Positions 10,725-19,451 of a stretch of 34,329 nt of DNA are shown piece after piece. The stretch spans positions 1 to 34,329 of the forward strand of contig JAJFGD010000235.1 of assembly GCA_021776315.1 (NCBI GenBank). The letters run 5' to 3'. Source of the DNA: Hyphococcus sp. (lineage in GTDB: Bacteria > Pseudomonadota > Alphaproteobacteria > Caulobacterales > Parvularculaceae). Below the pieces are notes generated by a model. That model was not told where the DNA came from and searched no databases. It saw only the letters and a list, made by a program, of their open reading frames with translations. The number at the start of each line of letters is the position of its first letter. The stretch's first letter is position 1. Both the position numbers and the translations under genes were made by a program.

Positions 10725-10895
10725 ATGGTTTTTTTGAAAATACTTGGCGCGATATTCATGCTGCCGGGTAATATTGTTTTAGCAAAACTAAAAATTTCAG
10801 AAATAGAAGACGGAGGAATTTTCCGGTCGATGATCAATATGTTGGTATGGGGTGTTGTTTGTATCGTACTCATGCTCCCCTACATCCAATCGTAA
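10725..10895 (+). CDS. Small hypothetical membrane protein (56 aa)
   Basis: ATG at 10725 preceded by AGGA; MVFLKILGAIFMLPGNIVLAKLKISEIEDGGIFRSMINMLVWGVVCIVLMLPYIQS, two hydrophobic segments; ORF track gives a longer version from 10635. Confidence 0.5.
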   Translation: MVFLKILGAIFMLPGNIVLAKLKISEIEDGGIFRSMINMLVWGVVCIVLMLPYIQS

Positions 10896-10906
10896 AAAAG
10901 CAGTAT

Positions 10907-11014
10907 ATGGTTTCAAACAATCCAAAGCGCCATCAATTTGAATTTTCGTTTCCTCTTGAAGCAAGCGGAAAAAACCTTCAAATTAAATTGGTAGTCAAAA
11001 GTTTGCGTTCATGA
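10907..11014 (+). CDS. Candidate 35-aa ORF overlapping the ccoS start codon
   Basis: MVSNNPKRHQFEFSFPLEASGKNLQIKLVVKSLRS; stop TGA overlaps ccoS ATG (ATGA); weak RBS, so uncertain. Confidence 0.3.
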   Translation: MVSNNPKRHQFEFSFPLEASGKNLQIKLVVKSLRS

Positions 11015-11175
11015 ATATTCTGTTCTTGCTAATCCCCATATCTTTGCTTTTCGGCGCTGTCGCGCTGGGGGTGTTTCTTTGGTGTCTCAAGAATAAACAA
11101 TATGAAGATCTTCGCGGCGCTGCAGAACGCATACTGATCGATGATGAACCGCAAAGCCCGAGCGACAATCTCTGA
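11011..11175 (+). CDS. ccoS: cbb3-type cytochrome oxidase assembly protein CcoS (copy 1)
   Basis: MNILFLLIPISLLFGAVALGVFLWCLKNKQYEDLRGAAERILIDDEPQSPSDNL; canonical CcoS pattern; below the ORF-track size cut-off. Confidence 0.9.
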   Translation: MNILFLLIPISLLFGAVALGVFLWCLKNKQYEDLRGAAERILIDDEPQSPSDNL

Positions 11176-11216
11176 AAATTTAAAAAATTACGCCCCTATT
11201 CGCGGTCGATACGGTC

Positions 11217-11999
11217 TTATTCATCGCCAAATGTCGACGCATAGGCGCGCCAAGATGCATGCGCAATTACCGGATATGTTACGATCAGACCAACGAAGAA
11301 GGTGGCAAAGCCGAACCCGATAAAGAGGGTTACAAGCGCTCCCCATAAAAGCATGGCAGCTTTGTTTTTCCAGGCAGTGGCCATGCTTTTGCCCATAGCT
11401 GTAAACGCGTCTGTTTTTCGATCAAGGAGCATGGGCAGGGAAAAAACGCTGATAGCGAAAGCAAAGGAGGCGAATAATGCGCCAACAATGGTGCCGGTTC
11501 CAAGCATGAACCAGCCGGTAGGGGTCGTAAACAAAATTGGAATGATCTGATCCCCACCTGGGAACGGGCGCAAGCCGAAGAACACCGCATAAATAAGGAC
11601 GGCCGAACGCATCCAAAGAAGCGCCAGAAGAGATAAGAGCACACCAACGAAAACAACTTGGCCGCCGGATGCGGGCTTAATGAAAACCATCTGCGCAAAT
11701 GTCGTTGATTTGCCTTCTTGTAGATTTTTTGATTTCAAATAGAGGCCCGTCGCAAACAATGGCCCTGCGATGACAAAAGCGGATAGCGCTGGAAGTAAGA
11801 AATAGTCTAGCCGCCAAAAATATAAACCAGCGACAATAACCGCCGAAAGCATAAACACAATAAAACCAGCGAATAGACTACTGCCGGGTTTGGCGGTAAA
11901 ATCTTGCCAACCGAGGGAAATCCATTTCAAGGGTTCTGACGCATTAATCCTTGGCGCTTCAAATTTGTTGGGCAGGGTTTCAGTTGCTTCCAAAGTCAT
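11217..11999 (-). CDS. DUF2189 domain integral membrane protein (copy 1)
   Basis: PLKWISLGWQDFTAKPGSSLFAGFIVFML, VYPVIAHASWRAYASTFGDE C-terminus; likely start MTLEATETLPNKF at 11999; paralogous to 29369-30136. Confidence 0.8.
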   Translation of the reverse strand: MTLEATETLPNKFEAPRINASEPLKWISLGWQDFTAKPGSSLFAGFIVFMLSAVIVAGLYFWRLDYFLLPALSAFVIAGPLFATGLYLKSKNLQEGKSTTFAQMVFIKPASGGQVVFVGVLLSLLALLWMRSAVLIYAVFFGLRPFPGGDQIIPILFTTPTGWFMLGTGTIVGALFASFAFAISVFSLPMLLDRKTDAFTAMGKSMATAWKNKAAMLLWGALVTLFIGFGFATFFVGLIVTYPVIAHASWRAYASTFGDE

Positions 12000-12027
12000 A
12001 ACGTCTAGTCCTTGATATCGTCGATGT

Positions 12028-12216
12028 TCAGCACGACGGCTTGGCAGCCTTAGAGCGATAGGCTTCATCAGTATCGTTCAACGCCACACAAGTTGGCTTT
12101 AATGAAAATGCGGCTTTTAGCAGTTGTGCGTTACCCATAGCCACAGCAATGAGAAAGAGTAAGGCACCGGCCCACAACACCCCAAATCGTTTAAACTGTT
12201 GTGCGAACCGCGCCAT
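12028..12216 (-). CDS. Small single-TM hypothetical protein downstream of ccoP
   Basis: MARFAQQFKRFGVLWAGALLFLIAVAMGNAQLLKAAFSLKPTCVALNDTDEAYRSKAAKPSC; starts 3 nt after the ccoP stop. Confidence 0.6.
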   Translation of the reverse strand: MARFAQQFKRFGVLWAGALLFLIAVAMGNAQLLKAAFSLKPTCVALNDTDEAYRSKAAKPSC

Positions 12217-12218
12217 GA

Positions 12219-13094
12219 TCAATCTTCACTCACTGTTTCGCTTAGCTGGGATACATACAGCGTTAAAAGCTTTAGGTCAGTGTCTGAAATGCGCCCATCC
12301 CAATGGGGCATATGTCCAGCGCGTCCATAATAGATTGTTTGGTATATTGACGGTTTATCGCCGCCATAGAGCCATACCGCATCTGTGAGGTTTGGTGCGC
12401 CGAGAAGCTGTTCACCTGTACCATCAATACCGTGACAGCTTGAGCAGTTTGTTTCGAACAATGCGGCGGCGGCGGTATGTTGTTGTTCGTTCTGCGTTGG
12501 CTCTGAAAAGGATGTGACATAATCCGTCAACATTGAAATTTCGTCGCGCGACAATATTTGCATTTCGCCATACGCCATCATTTGGGCGAAGCGCGTTTCA
12601 TCATGGCGGGAATTGATGCCACCTCGAACTGTTTGATAGATCTCGTCGACAGTGCCACCCCATAGCCAATCAGTATCGTTGAGCGTTGGGTATCCAGCAT
12701 TTCCAATGCCGCCAGATGCATGGCAAACGGAACAGTTATCTTCAAAAAGGACTTTTCCTGCGTCTTTTGCGACCTGCAATATCTGTTCGTTTCCGGAGAG
12801 TTCGGCAAGGTCATTTGACGCAACGATTGTCTCCCACGTACTGCGATCAACTTTACCAGCCGCAAGTGCTTCGTTGACTTGGTCCCGTTGGTCAATGCCA
12901 AGAATGCCCTTGGTGTAAGTACTGATCCCTGGCCATGCCGGAAGCAGTATCCATAGGACCACACAAATGGAGAACCCAATACCTAAAAACCAATAGACGG
13001 GTTTCGGTACCGGCGTGTTCAGTTCTTTGATACCGTCCCATTCGTGATCGGTCAGTTCTCTACCCGTATAGGGATCGATTTCGCGCTTGGTCAT
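12219..13094 (-). CDS. ccoP: cbb3-type cytochrome c oxidase subunit CcoP (diheme), operon 1
   Basis: DPYTGRELTDHEWDGIKELNTPVPKPVYW and two CxxCH motifs (CSVCH, CSSCH). Confidence 0.96.
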   Translation of the reverse strand: MTKREIDPYTGRELTDHEWDGIKELNTPVPKPVYWFLGIGFSICVVLWILLPAWPGISTYTKGILGIDQRDQVNEALAAGKVDRSTWETIVASNDLAELSGNEQILQVAKDAGKVLFEDNCSVCHASGGIGNAGYPTLNDTDWLWGGTVDEIYQTVRGGINSRHDETRFAQMMAYGEMQILSRDEISMLTDYVTSFSEPTQNEQQHTAAAALFETNCSSCHGIDGTGEQLLGAPNLTDAVWLYGGDKPSIYQTIYYGRAGHMPHWDGRISDTDLKLLTLYVSQLSETVSED

Positions 13095-13249
13095 TTCTCG
13101 TCCTGATCGTGAAAAATGCTTTTGGCAGCTCGGTCAAATTTTTCCTTGTTGGCCGGCCATAAGGCATAGGCTACGGCAATGCCGAAAAGGAAGATCAGAT
13201 AAAATAGACCCCAAGATTTTGAGAGCATGACAAAAAAATCATGTGTCAT
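13091..13249 (-). CDS. ccoQ: cbb3-type cytochrome c oxidase subunit CcoQ, operon 1
   Basis: MTHDFFVMLSKSWGLFYLIFLFGIAVAYALWPANKEKFDRAAKSIFHDQDEK between ccoO and ccoP; not in ORF track. Confidence 0.9.
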   Translation of the reverse strand: MTHDFFVMLSKSWGLFYLIFLFGIAVAYALWPANKEKFDRAAKSIFHDQDEK

Positions 13250-14004
13250 GAGTTATCCTCCTCGCTTGGCGTATCACTAGATGGCTCCACGCCCGGTGCA
13301 TCAGGTAAATCTGTTAGCTGTCCCAATATTTGAAGATAAGCGACTAACGCATCCATTTCGGTTAGCTTGCGCATATCCCCGTCAAAGTTTCGAACATTGG
13401 TCTCGGCACCATAACGATCATAAACGCCATCAGATAAATCGCCATCTGGATCGGCTTGGCCGATCGTATCTGCCGAGGCATTTTCAATCATTTCGTCTGT
13501 ATACGGGACCCCAACAGTGCGGAGTGCTCTCAAGTGACTTGCCATTTTGTCTGGCTGAACCTGAATGCGATCAAGAAATGCATAGTTGGGCATTTTCGAC
13601 GCCGGCACTAAAGAGCGCGGCGCGCGCAAATGCTGTGCTTGCCATTCATCCGAGTATTTTCCGCCAACGCGCGCAAGGTCGGGGCCGGTGCGCTTTGATC
13701 CCCAAAGCATCGGGTGATCATATTTCGACTCGACCGCAAGGGAGTAATGCCCGTAGCGCTCAACATCGTCACGTAAGGTTCTAATCATTTGGGAATGGCA
13801 GACGTAGCAGCCTTCACGAATATAGATGTTTCGGCCGGCTGTTTCGAGTGGTGTATAAAGCCGCATATCCGGATCGGCCTCGACCGTTTCATCAATGGTG
13901 AAAAGGGGCGCAATTTCAACAAAGCCGCCAATCGATGCAACCACGATGACACCGAGGACAAACGCGATGGAATTTCGTTCTAGTTTTTTGTGGACACCAA
14001 ACAT
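13246..14004 (-). CDS. ccoO: cbb3-type cytochrome c oxidase subunit CcoO (monoheme), operon 1
   Basis: [64 protein letters not shown]. Confidence 0.97.
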   Translation of the reverse strand: MFGVHKKLERNSIAFVLGVIVVASIGGFVEIAPLFTIDETVEADPDMRLYTPLETAGRNIYIREGCYVCHSQMIRTLRDDVERYGHYSLAVESKYDHPMLWGSKRTGPDLARVGGKYSDEWQAQHLRAPRSLVPASKMPNYAFLDRIQVQPDKMASHLRALRTVGVPYTDEMIENASADTIGQADPDGDLSDGVYDRYGAETNVRNFDGDMRKLTEMDALVAYLQILGQLTDLPDAPGVEPSSDTPSEEDNS

Positions 14005-14005
14005 G

Positions 14006-15640
14006 TTAAGCGGCTCCCTCTAAAACGCCATCCGGCGAGGTGCTGACGCGACCCACGATTTTGCTCGAACTGATCGTCTTCCAAACATTATAGGCGCAGA
14101 CAAGACCGCCCATTAAAAACAGAAGGCCGCCGACAGCGCGTGCAATATAGTAAGGATGCATGGCCTCTAGGGATTCAATAAAGGAATAGGTTAGCGTGCC
14201 ATTTTCGCTATATGTCCGCCACATGAGGCCTTGAATAATGCCCGAATTCCACATCGCGAAAACGTAAATGACGGTGCCTGCGAGGGCGAGCCAGAAATGA
14301 ACCTCCACCAATGCTGGTGAGTACATGCGTTCGCGTTTCCACAATTGCGGCACGACGGAATAGATCGCCCCAAATGTTATAAAGGCTACCCAACCAAGCG
14401 CCCCTGAATGTACATGACCAATCGTCCAATCCGTATAGTGGGACAATGAGTTCACTGGACGGATTGCGAGGAAAGAGCCTTCGAATGTTGAAAGGCCATA
14501 AAATACTGCCGCGACCATCATGAAACGCAAAGTGGCGTTATCTCTTACTTTGTCCCACGCGCCATTCAGGGTCAGCAAGGCATTCCCCGCCGAGGCCCAG
14601 GATGGTACTAGGAGTACGATTGAGAACGTCATGCCAAGCGTCTGCACCCAATGAGGTAACGCTGTATAATGTAGGTGGTGGGAACCAGCCCACATATACA
14701 TGAAAGTAATGCCCCAAAAACTGATAATCGACATCCGGTAAGAGAAAATGGGTCGGCCAGCCGCCTTGGGGAGATAGTAATACATCATCCCCAGGAAGCC
14801 TGCGGTGAGAAAGAACGCTACCGCATTATGCCCATACCACCATTGGGTCATGGCATCTTGAACGCCTGAAAATGCTGAATAGCTTTTGGTGTCGCCGAAT
14901 GAAACGGGTACAGCGAGATTGTTCACAATGTGGAGCAAGGCGACCACAACAATAAATGCAATATAATACCAGTTGGCCACATAGATGTGTTTTTCTTCGC
15001 GCCGCGCGAGGGTGTTCAGAAAAACAAAGAAATAGCCAACCCAGACAACTGTCAGCAAAATGTCCGCATACCATTCTGGTTCTGCATATTCCTTTGATTG
15101 GGTAACACCCAAGAAATAACCGGTTACGGCCAAAAGGCAGAATAGGTTGTAGCCTAGCAAAATAAAGATCGGCCCATAACGCCCGGGCAAAGAGGTCCGG
15201 CAAGTGCGTTGAACGACGTGAAACGATGTGGCCATCAAAGCATTGCCACCAAACCCAAATATGACGGCAGTGGTATGGGCGGGACGTATCCGGCCAAAAG
15301 ATGACCAAGCCGCATCAAATGTCAGATCTGGATAAGCGAGGAGCCAAGCAACCCAATCTCCGATAAAAAATCCAAAGATTGCCCACGCTATTGAAAGCAA
15401 GATCCCGAGCTTGATAGGCGTGTCGTAATAGACATCACGTGAATAGGGTTGAGCTTGGGGTTTGTTATAGTCTTTTGCAAAACCAAAAAACGCCAGGACA
15501 CCAAATGCAAAGAACATCGCGCCATGTGTCGTAAAGGCAGCAGATTGGCTGCTCACCATCATGACCACACCAATCAGGATGGCGACAAAACTGGTCCCAA
15601 TGGCGGCATCTCGTTCTGCGGGAGAAAAATCAAAGGTCAC
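14006..15640 (-). CDS. ccoN: cbb3-type cytochrome c oxidase catalytic subunit CcoN, operon 1
   Basis: [73 protein letters not shown]. Confidence 0.97.
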   Translation of the reverse strand: MTFDFSPAERDAAIGTSFVAILIGVVMMVSSQSAAFTTHGAMFFAFGVLAFFGFAKDYNKPQAQPYSRDVYYDTPIKLGILLSIAWAIFGFFIGDWVAWLLAYPDLTFDAAWSSFGRIRPAHTTAVIFGFGGNALMATSFHVVQRTCRTSLPGRYGPIFILLGYNLFCLLAVTGYFLGVTQSKEYAEPEWYADILLTVVWVGYFFVFLNTLARREEKHIYVANWYYIAFIVVVALLHIVNNLAVPVSFGDTKSYSAFSGVQDAMTQWWYGHNAVAFFLTAGFLGMMYYYLPKAAGRPIFSYRMSIISFWGITFMYMWAGSHHLHYTALPHWVQTLGMTFSIVLLVPSWASAGNALLTLNGAWDKVRDNATLRFMMVAAVFYGLSTFEGSFLAIRPVNSLSHYTDWTIGHVHSGALGWVAFITFGAIYSVVPQLWKRERMYSPALVEVHFWLALAGTVIYVFAMWNSGIIQGLMWRTYSENGTLTYSFIESLEAMHPYYIARAVGGLLFLMGGLVCAYNVWKTISSSKIVGRVSTSPDGVLEGAA

Positions 15641-16130
15641 AATTTCTTCCCTCTGTCTCGTCGGTGTCTTTTTTGGTTTTTCATCAGTTTCAAATAGGGC
15701 CAGAACCGATCAGTAGGGATATATACCGATGCGCATTATTCTTGAGGGGCTGTGGCCAGGTTCCTTTCTTGTGTTTCTATTTTCCGGTTAATTTGCAGTC
15801 ACGAATTTTTATCATTTTTTGCCAAATAATTGGTCAGTTACTATTTCATCAAAGTACTGAACATATAAAAACCTTCCGGTCCCATAAAAAATTTCACTTT
15901 TCAGATCGTCAATTTCGACGAAACAAAATCCTATGCGGCAAAGTCACTTGAACAATCAGTTTATGAAGTATTTCATATCGTTTGGTTGCATCGCCAAGAT
16001 AATGATCTTCACATTTGCGCGATAAATTGTTGCGCAAGAATTCAACTGGCTAATAGACAACGCCATTTACTAAAAGTCGCATGAGTTCAGCTTTTTAAAA
16101 AAAAGCTTGACCGTTTTTGTGTAGCTGATT

Positions 16131-16155
16131 AAAGAGGTATTGTAAATACATCTTT
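16131..16155. promoter_or_regulatory. NsrR-like operator upstream of the sNOR cluster
   Basis: AAAGAGGTATTG-T-AAATACATCTTT, 23/25 identical to the element at 10609-10633; overlaps a possible promoter (TTGACC 16107 - 17 nt - TAAAGA). Confidence 0.7.
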
Positions 16156-16169
16156 AAAGGTAAAATGCT

Positions 16170-16718
16170 GTGCAACAATTCGCGCTTTTGACAAGCTTAA
16201 TTCTCATATTCGGCGTTATTGCTGGGTTTTTGTATGTGGCAATCAATACTTCCCAGGCTGGAGACAAGGCCGAAATCCAACAATCGATAAATACTCTAAG
16301 AACAAAAACCCTTTGGCTTATGATCGGTGTAGGCGTGCCGCTTACCTTGGCGTTGGCTTATCGCTGGCCACATGCGCCTGAAGGGTTTCAAGGTGAGCCG
16401 ATTACGGTCTCAGCTGAAAGCGGGCAATGGTATTGGAATCTCAGCCAATTTGAACTGCCAGTTGGGACGCCCATCGTTTTCGAATTGACAACAGTCGATG
16501 TGAACCATGGCTTTGGTGTTTATGACGAAGAGTTTGAACTGGTCACTCAAGCCCAGGCCATGCCAGGTTACACCAACAAACTCAATTATGTATTTAAAAA
16601 ACCCGGCCTTTATACGGTTGCTTGCTTAGAATATTGCGGGGTCGCGCATCACGCGATGCTTGCTGAAATCGACGTGGTCGATCCTGTTACTTATGCCAAC
16701 AATCAATCAAACGAATAA
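16170..16718 (+). CDS. norS: Heme-copper oxidase subunit II with CuA site; probable sNOR subunit NorS
   Basis: ESGQWYWNLSQFELPVGTPIVFELTTVDVNHGFGVYD and complete CuA motif CLEYCGVAHHAM; TTG/GTG start at 16170. Confidence 0.82.
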   Translation: MQQFALLTSLILIFGVIAGFLYVAINTSQAGDKAEIQQSINTLRTKTLWLMIGVGVPLTLALAYRWPHAPEGFQGEPITVSAESGQWYWNLSQFELPVGTPIVFELTTVDVNHGFGVYDEEFELVTQAQAMPGYTNKLNYVFKKPGLYTVACLEYCGVAHHAMLAEIDVVDPVTYANNQSNE

Positions 16719-16730
16719 GGAATCCGCACG

Positions 16731-18194
16731 ATGTCGGAGAGCGACGTAATAATTGCGAAAGATCAAACAATGCCAACGGGCCAAGTCTCACTCATTGCAC
16801 GTTCTGCAATATTAATAGCGAGCCTCGTATTTGTGCTCATGATGGCGGTTGGGCTGCTTTTGCGTTCTGTACAAGGTGGTTTTGTGACCATCGCACCAGA
16901 TATGTTTTACAAACTCATGACACTACATGGGGTTGGTATGGTCGGCGCCGCTGGATTGGCTGGTTTTGCCGTCATGTGGTATTTTCTCAATAAATATGTT
17001 GCGCTTTCCAAAGCAATGTTTCTTGCATTTTTAGGGACGTTTCTTATTGGCGTCGTGGTCATTATTGGTTCGATAATGATTGGAGGCTTTGGCGGGGCTT
17101 GGACATTTCTTTATCCGCTGCCGGTTCAATCTGGCGGCGTTTGGGAAGCACAAGCGGCAATATTGTTTCTCGTCGGATTGCTTCTTATCGGCGTTGCTTT
17201 TCTGCTTGGCTATCTCGATGTGGGACGCGCGCTGATTAAAGAATATGGTAGCCTTGCAAAGTCGATCGGTTGGCCGGCTTTGTTTGGAAATGCAGAGGCA
17301 CCACCCCCAACCATTGTTGCTTCAACGGCGGTTACCATTGTGAATGTGATTGGTACAGTTGCCGGCGCTGCGATCATCTTGATGAGTATTTTTAATGCAA
17401 TCGCGCCAACATTTAGTGTTGATGCATTGCTTGCGAAAAACCTCACTTATTTCTTTGGGCATGTCTTTATCAATGCATCGATCTATATGACGGTGATGGC
17501 GGTTTATGAAATTGTGCCTCTCTATACTGGGCGTGCGTGGAAAAGCTCCAAGATCTTTCTCATCGGGTGGACAATCACTCTGTTTATGGTGATGGCGGTG
17601 TATCCCCATCATTTGTTTCAAGATTTAGCGATGCCCCCATGGCTGCTCGTCGCTGGCCAGATCGGTTCCTATGTTAGTGGAATTCCAGTAATCGCGATTA
17701 CAACATTGGCGCTGTTTGGATATTTGTTCAAAAGCGGCGCGCGCTGGGATTTGTCCCTATCCTTGTTGGTCTTGGGTGTTTTTGGCTGGGCTGGCGGTGT
17801 CATTCCCGCGATTATTGATGGGATTATTTCGGTCAACAAGGTTATGCACAATACTATGTGGGTGCCTGGCCATTTCCATTTCTATTTGTTGATTGGCATG
17901 GTTTCGATGGCTTTTGGGTTTATGGTTTGGATCGGCCGCCAAGGGACTGCGTCGGCATTTCGTGGCGTCGAGAAATTGAGCTTTGCTGCTTATGTCATCG
18001 GCGGATTGGGCTTGGTGGCAATGTTCCTTATTTCCGGTGCGAATAGCGTGCCGCGTCGCTGGGCTGAACATTTGGTTCAATGGCAAAGCTATAGTCAGCT
18101 TGCTACCGTCTTTGCTGTCATCACCGTTTTAGGGGCAATCGCCATGCTGTTTTATGGGATCGCCGGTGCCGCAAAGACCGCGACAAAGACTTGA
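16731..18194 (+). CDS. norY: Heme-copper oxidase superfamily subunit I; probable sNOR subunit NorY
   Basis: MTLHGVGMVGAAG, GHVFINASIY (Asn where oxidases carry the cross-linked Tyr), YPHHLFQD, HNTMWVPGHFHFYLL, SVPRRWAEH; order norS-norY-senC-orf1. Confidence 0.82.
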   Translation: MSESDVIIAKDQTMPTGQVSLIARSAILIASLVFVLMMAVGLLLRSVQGGFVTIAPDMFYKLMTLHGVGMVGAAGLAGFAVMWYFLNKYVALSKAMFLAFLGTFLIGVVVIIGSIMIGGFGGAWTFLYPLPVQSGGVWEAQAAILFLVGLLLIGVAFLLGYLDVGRALIKEYGSLAKSIGWPALFGNAEAPPPTIVASTAVTIVNVIGTVAGAAIILMSIFNAIAPTFSVDALLAKNLTYFFGHVFINASIYMTVMAVYEIVPLYTGRAWKSSKIFLIGWTITLFMVMAVYPHHLFQDLAMPPWLLVAGQIGSYVSGIPVIAITTLALFGYLFKSGARWDLSLSLLVLGVFGWAGGVIPAIIDGIISVNKVMHNTMWVPGHFHFYLLIGMVSMAFGFMVWIGRQGTASAFRGVEKLSFAAYVIGGLGLVAMFLISGANSVPRRWAEHLVQWQSYSQLATVFAVITVLGAIAMLFYGIAGAAKTATKT

Positions 18195-18204
18195 TGTAAA
18201 AGCC

Positions 18205-18816
18205 ATGATCAAAACACTTCTTGCCACGATTGGAATTTTGATGGTGGGTGTGAGCACAATTCACGCCAGCACTGATAGGTTTAGTGCGTTTACGGCAGAA
18301 GGTGCTCGACGTTATTCAGCCATCAATAATCCCAATTCTGTTTTGCCCATCCAGTTAACAACGCATACAGGGGAGGCGACTACATATTTTGGGAATAGTG
18401 ATCAAATCCTGGTGGTTGAGTTCATATTCACCCATTGCCCAGAGGTTTGTCAGACTTTGGGCCGATCGTTTTTCCAACTTCAAGAAAAAGTCCGCGCGAT
18501 TGGTATCGACGATCGGGTTCAGTTTGTCAGTGTTTCTTTCGATCCAGAATATGATCATGTCCCTGAGCTTGCGGCATTTGCTGAGCGTCACCAGGCGAGG
18601 TCTGAAATGTGGCGTGTTGCACGACCGCAAACAGATGATGACCTACAGTATCTCTTAAAGACGTTTGGTGTTGTTGTGATTGACGATCCGTTTTTGCGCT
18701 ATGTGCACAATGCTGGTCTACATTTTGTTTCACCGGCCGGTAATTTGGTGGCGATCTTAGACGCTGACGATGTTGAGGGTGGTATTGAATTGATTAAGGC
18801 CGCCCCATGGCTTTAG
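18205..18816 (+). CDS. senC: SCO1/SenC copper chaperone
   Basis: FTHCPEVCQTLGRSFFQLQ (CxxxC), VQFVSVSFDPEYD, YVHNAGLHFVSPAGNLV; start set at MIKTLLATIG (18205). Confidence 0.9.
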   Translation: MIKTLLATIGILMVGVSTIHASTDRFSAFTAEGARRYSAINNPNSVLPIQLTTHTGEATTYFGNSDQILVVEFIFTHCPEVCQTLGRSFFQLQEKVRAIGIDDRVQFVSVSFDPEYDHVPELAAFAERHQARSEMWRVARPQTDDDLQYLLKTFGVVVIDDPFLRYVHNAGLHFVSPAGNLVAILDADDVEGGIELIKAAPWL

Positions 18817-19451
18817 CGCGTATGGGGCATAACGCGTTTTTGATCGGCGGTTTTGCGCTGTGGTTATTTTTGGTTCTTCCGGGGACGACCGACATTTTAG
18901 AGGCAAACCTACCAAGCCATTTTCTGGTTCAATTACCACTATTGGCTTTGGTTGGTTGGCTTTTGGGATGCGATCCGCGCATTGGACGTGTTTTTCGAAC
19001 CGCTGACTGGAACCGTTATGGCATCACGGGGTTGGTGTTAGCGCTTTTGGCATTGCTTTTTTGGATGATCCCACGATCCCTTGATGCAAGCCTCATTGAT
19101 GGTTGCATGGCCGTCGCAAAATATTTCTCATTTCCACTTTTGGTCGGGTTGCCATTACGTTTAAGCTGGCCGGCAGCACCATTTTTTGTGAAAGGGTTTC
19201 TTCAAGCAAACCTTCTATCGATGATCGTGTTTCTCGCTTGGTTATATCACGCGGCTCCAGTGCAGCTTTGCAATAGCTATCTGCGGGAAGACCAACTCTT
19301 ACTCTCTCAATTTCTGATCAAGATATTTTTTGTCCTAAGCGTCATTTTTGCATTCAAACCAATATTCGGTTTTTCACCAACTAGAATTTTATCCCGAGTT
19401 TCTGAGCAATTCGGACAACATTTAGTAAGGTATCAAGATGGACATTCCTAA
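18807..19451 (+). CDS. Multi-TM membrane protein in the orf1 position of a norSY-senC-orf1 cluster
   Basis: Overlaps senC; repeated hydrophobic helices; position-based assignment. Confidence 0.7.
   Translation: MALARMGHNAFLIGGFALWLFLVLPGTTDILEANLPSHFLVQLPLLALVGWLLGCDPRIGRVFRTADWNRYGITGLVLALLALLFWMIPRSLDASLIDGCMAVAKYFSFPLLVGLPLRLSWPAAPFFVKGFLQANLLSMIVFLAWLYHAAPVQLCNSYLREDQLLLSQFLIKIFFVLSVIFAFKPIFGFSPTRILSRVSEQFGQHLVRYQDGHS

Noticed and set aside
13281-13784. 167-aa plus-strand ORF antisense to ccoO
   Set aside because: Fully antisense to a strongly conserved ccoO; no recognisable domain or RBS
14826-15308. 160-aa minus-strand ORF overlapping ccoN1 in another frame
   Set aside because: Out-of-frame translation of ccoN; no independent coding evidence
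15664-15951. 95-aa ORF in the ccoN1-norS spacer
   Set aside because: AT-rich, phenylalanine-heavy translation with no domain; looks like non-coding intergenic DNA
16015-16037. TTGCGC...GCGCAA inverted repeat in the ccoN1-norS spacer
   Set aside because: Only 6-bp arms in an AT-rich region; too short to support a specific call
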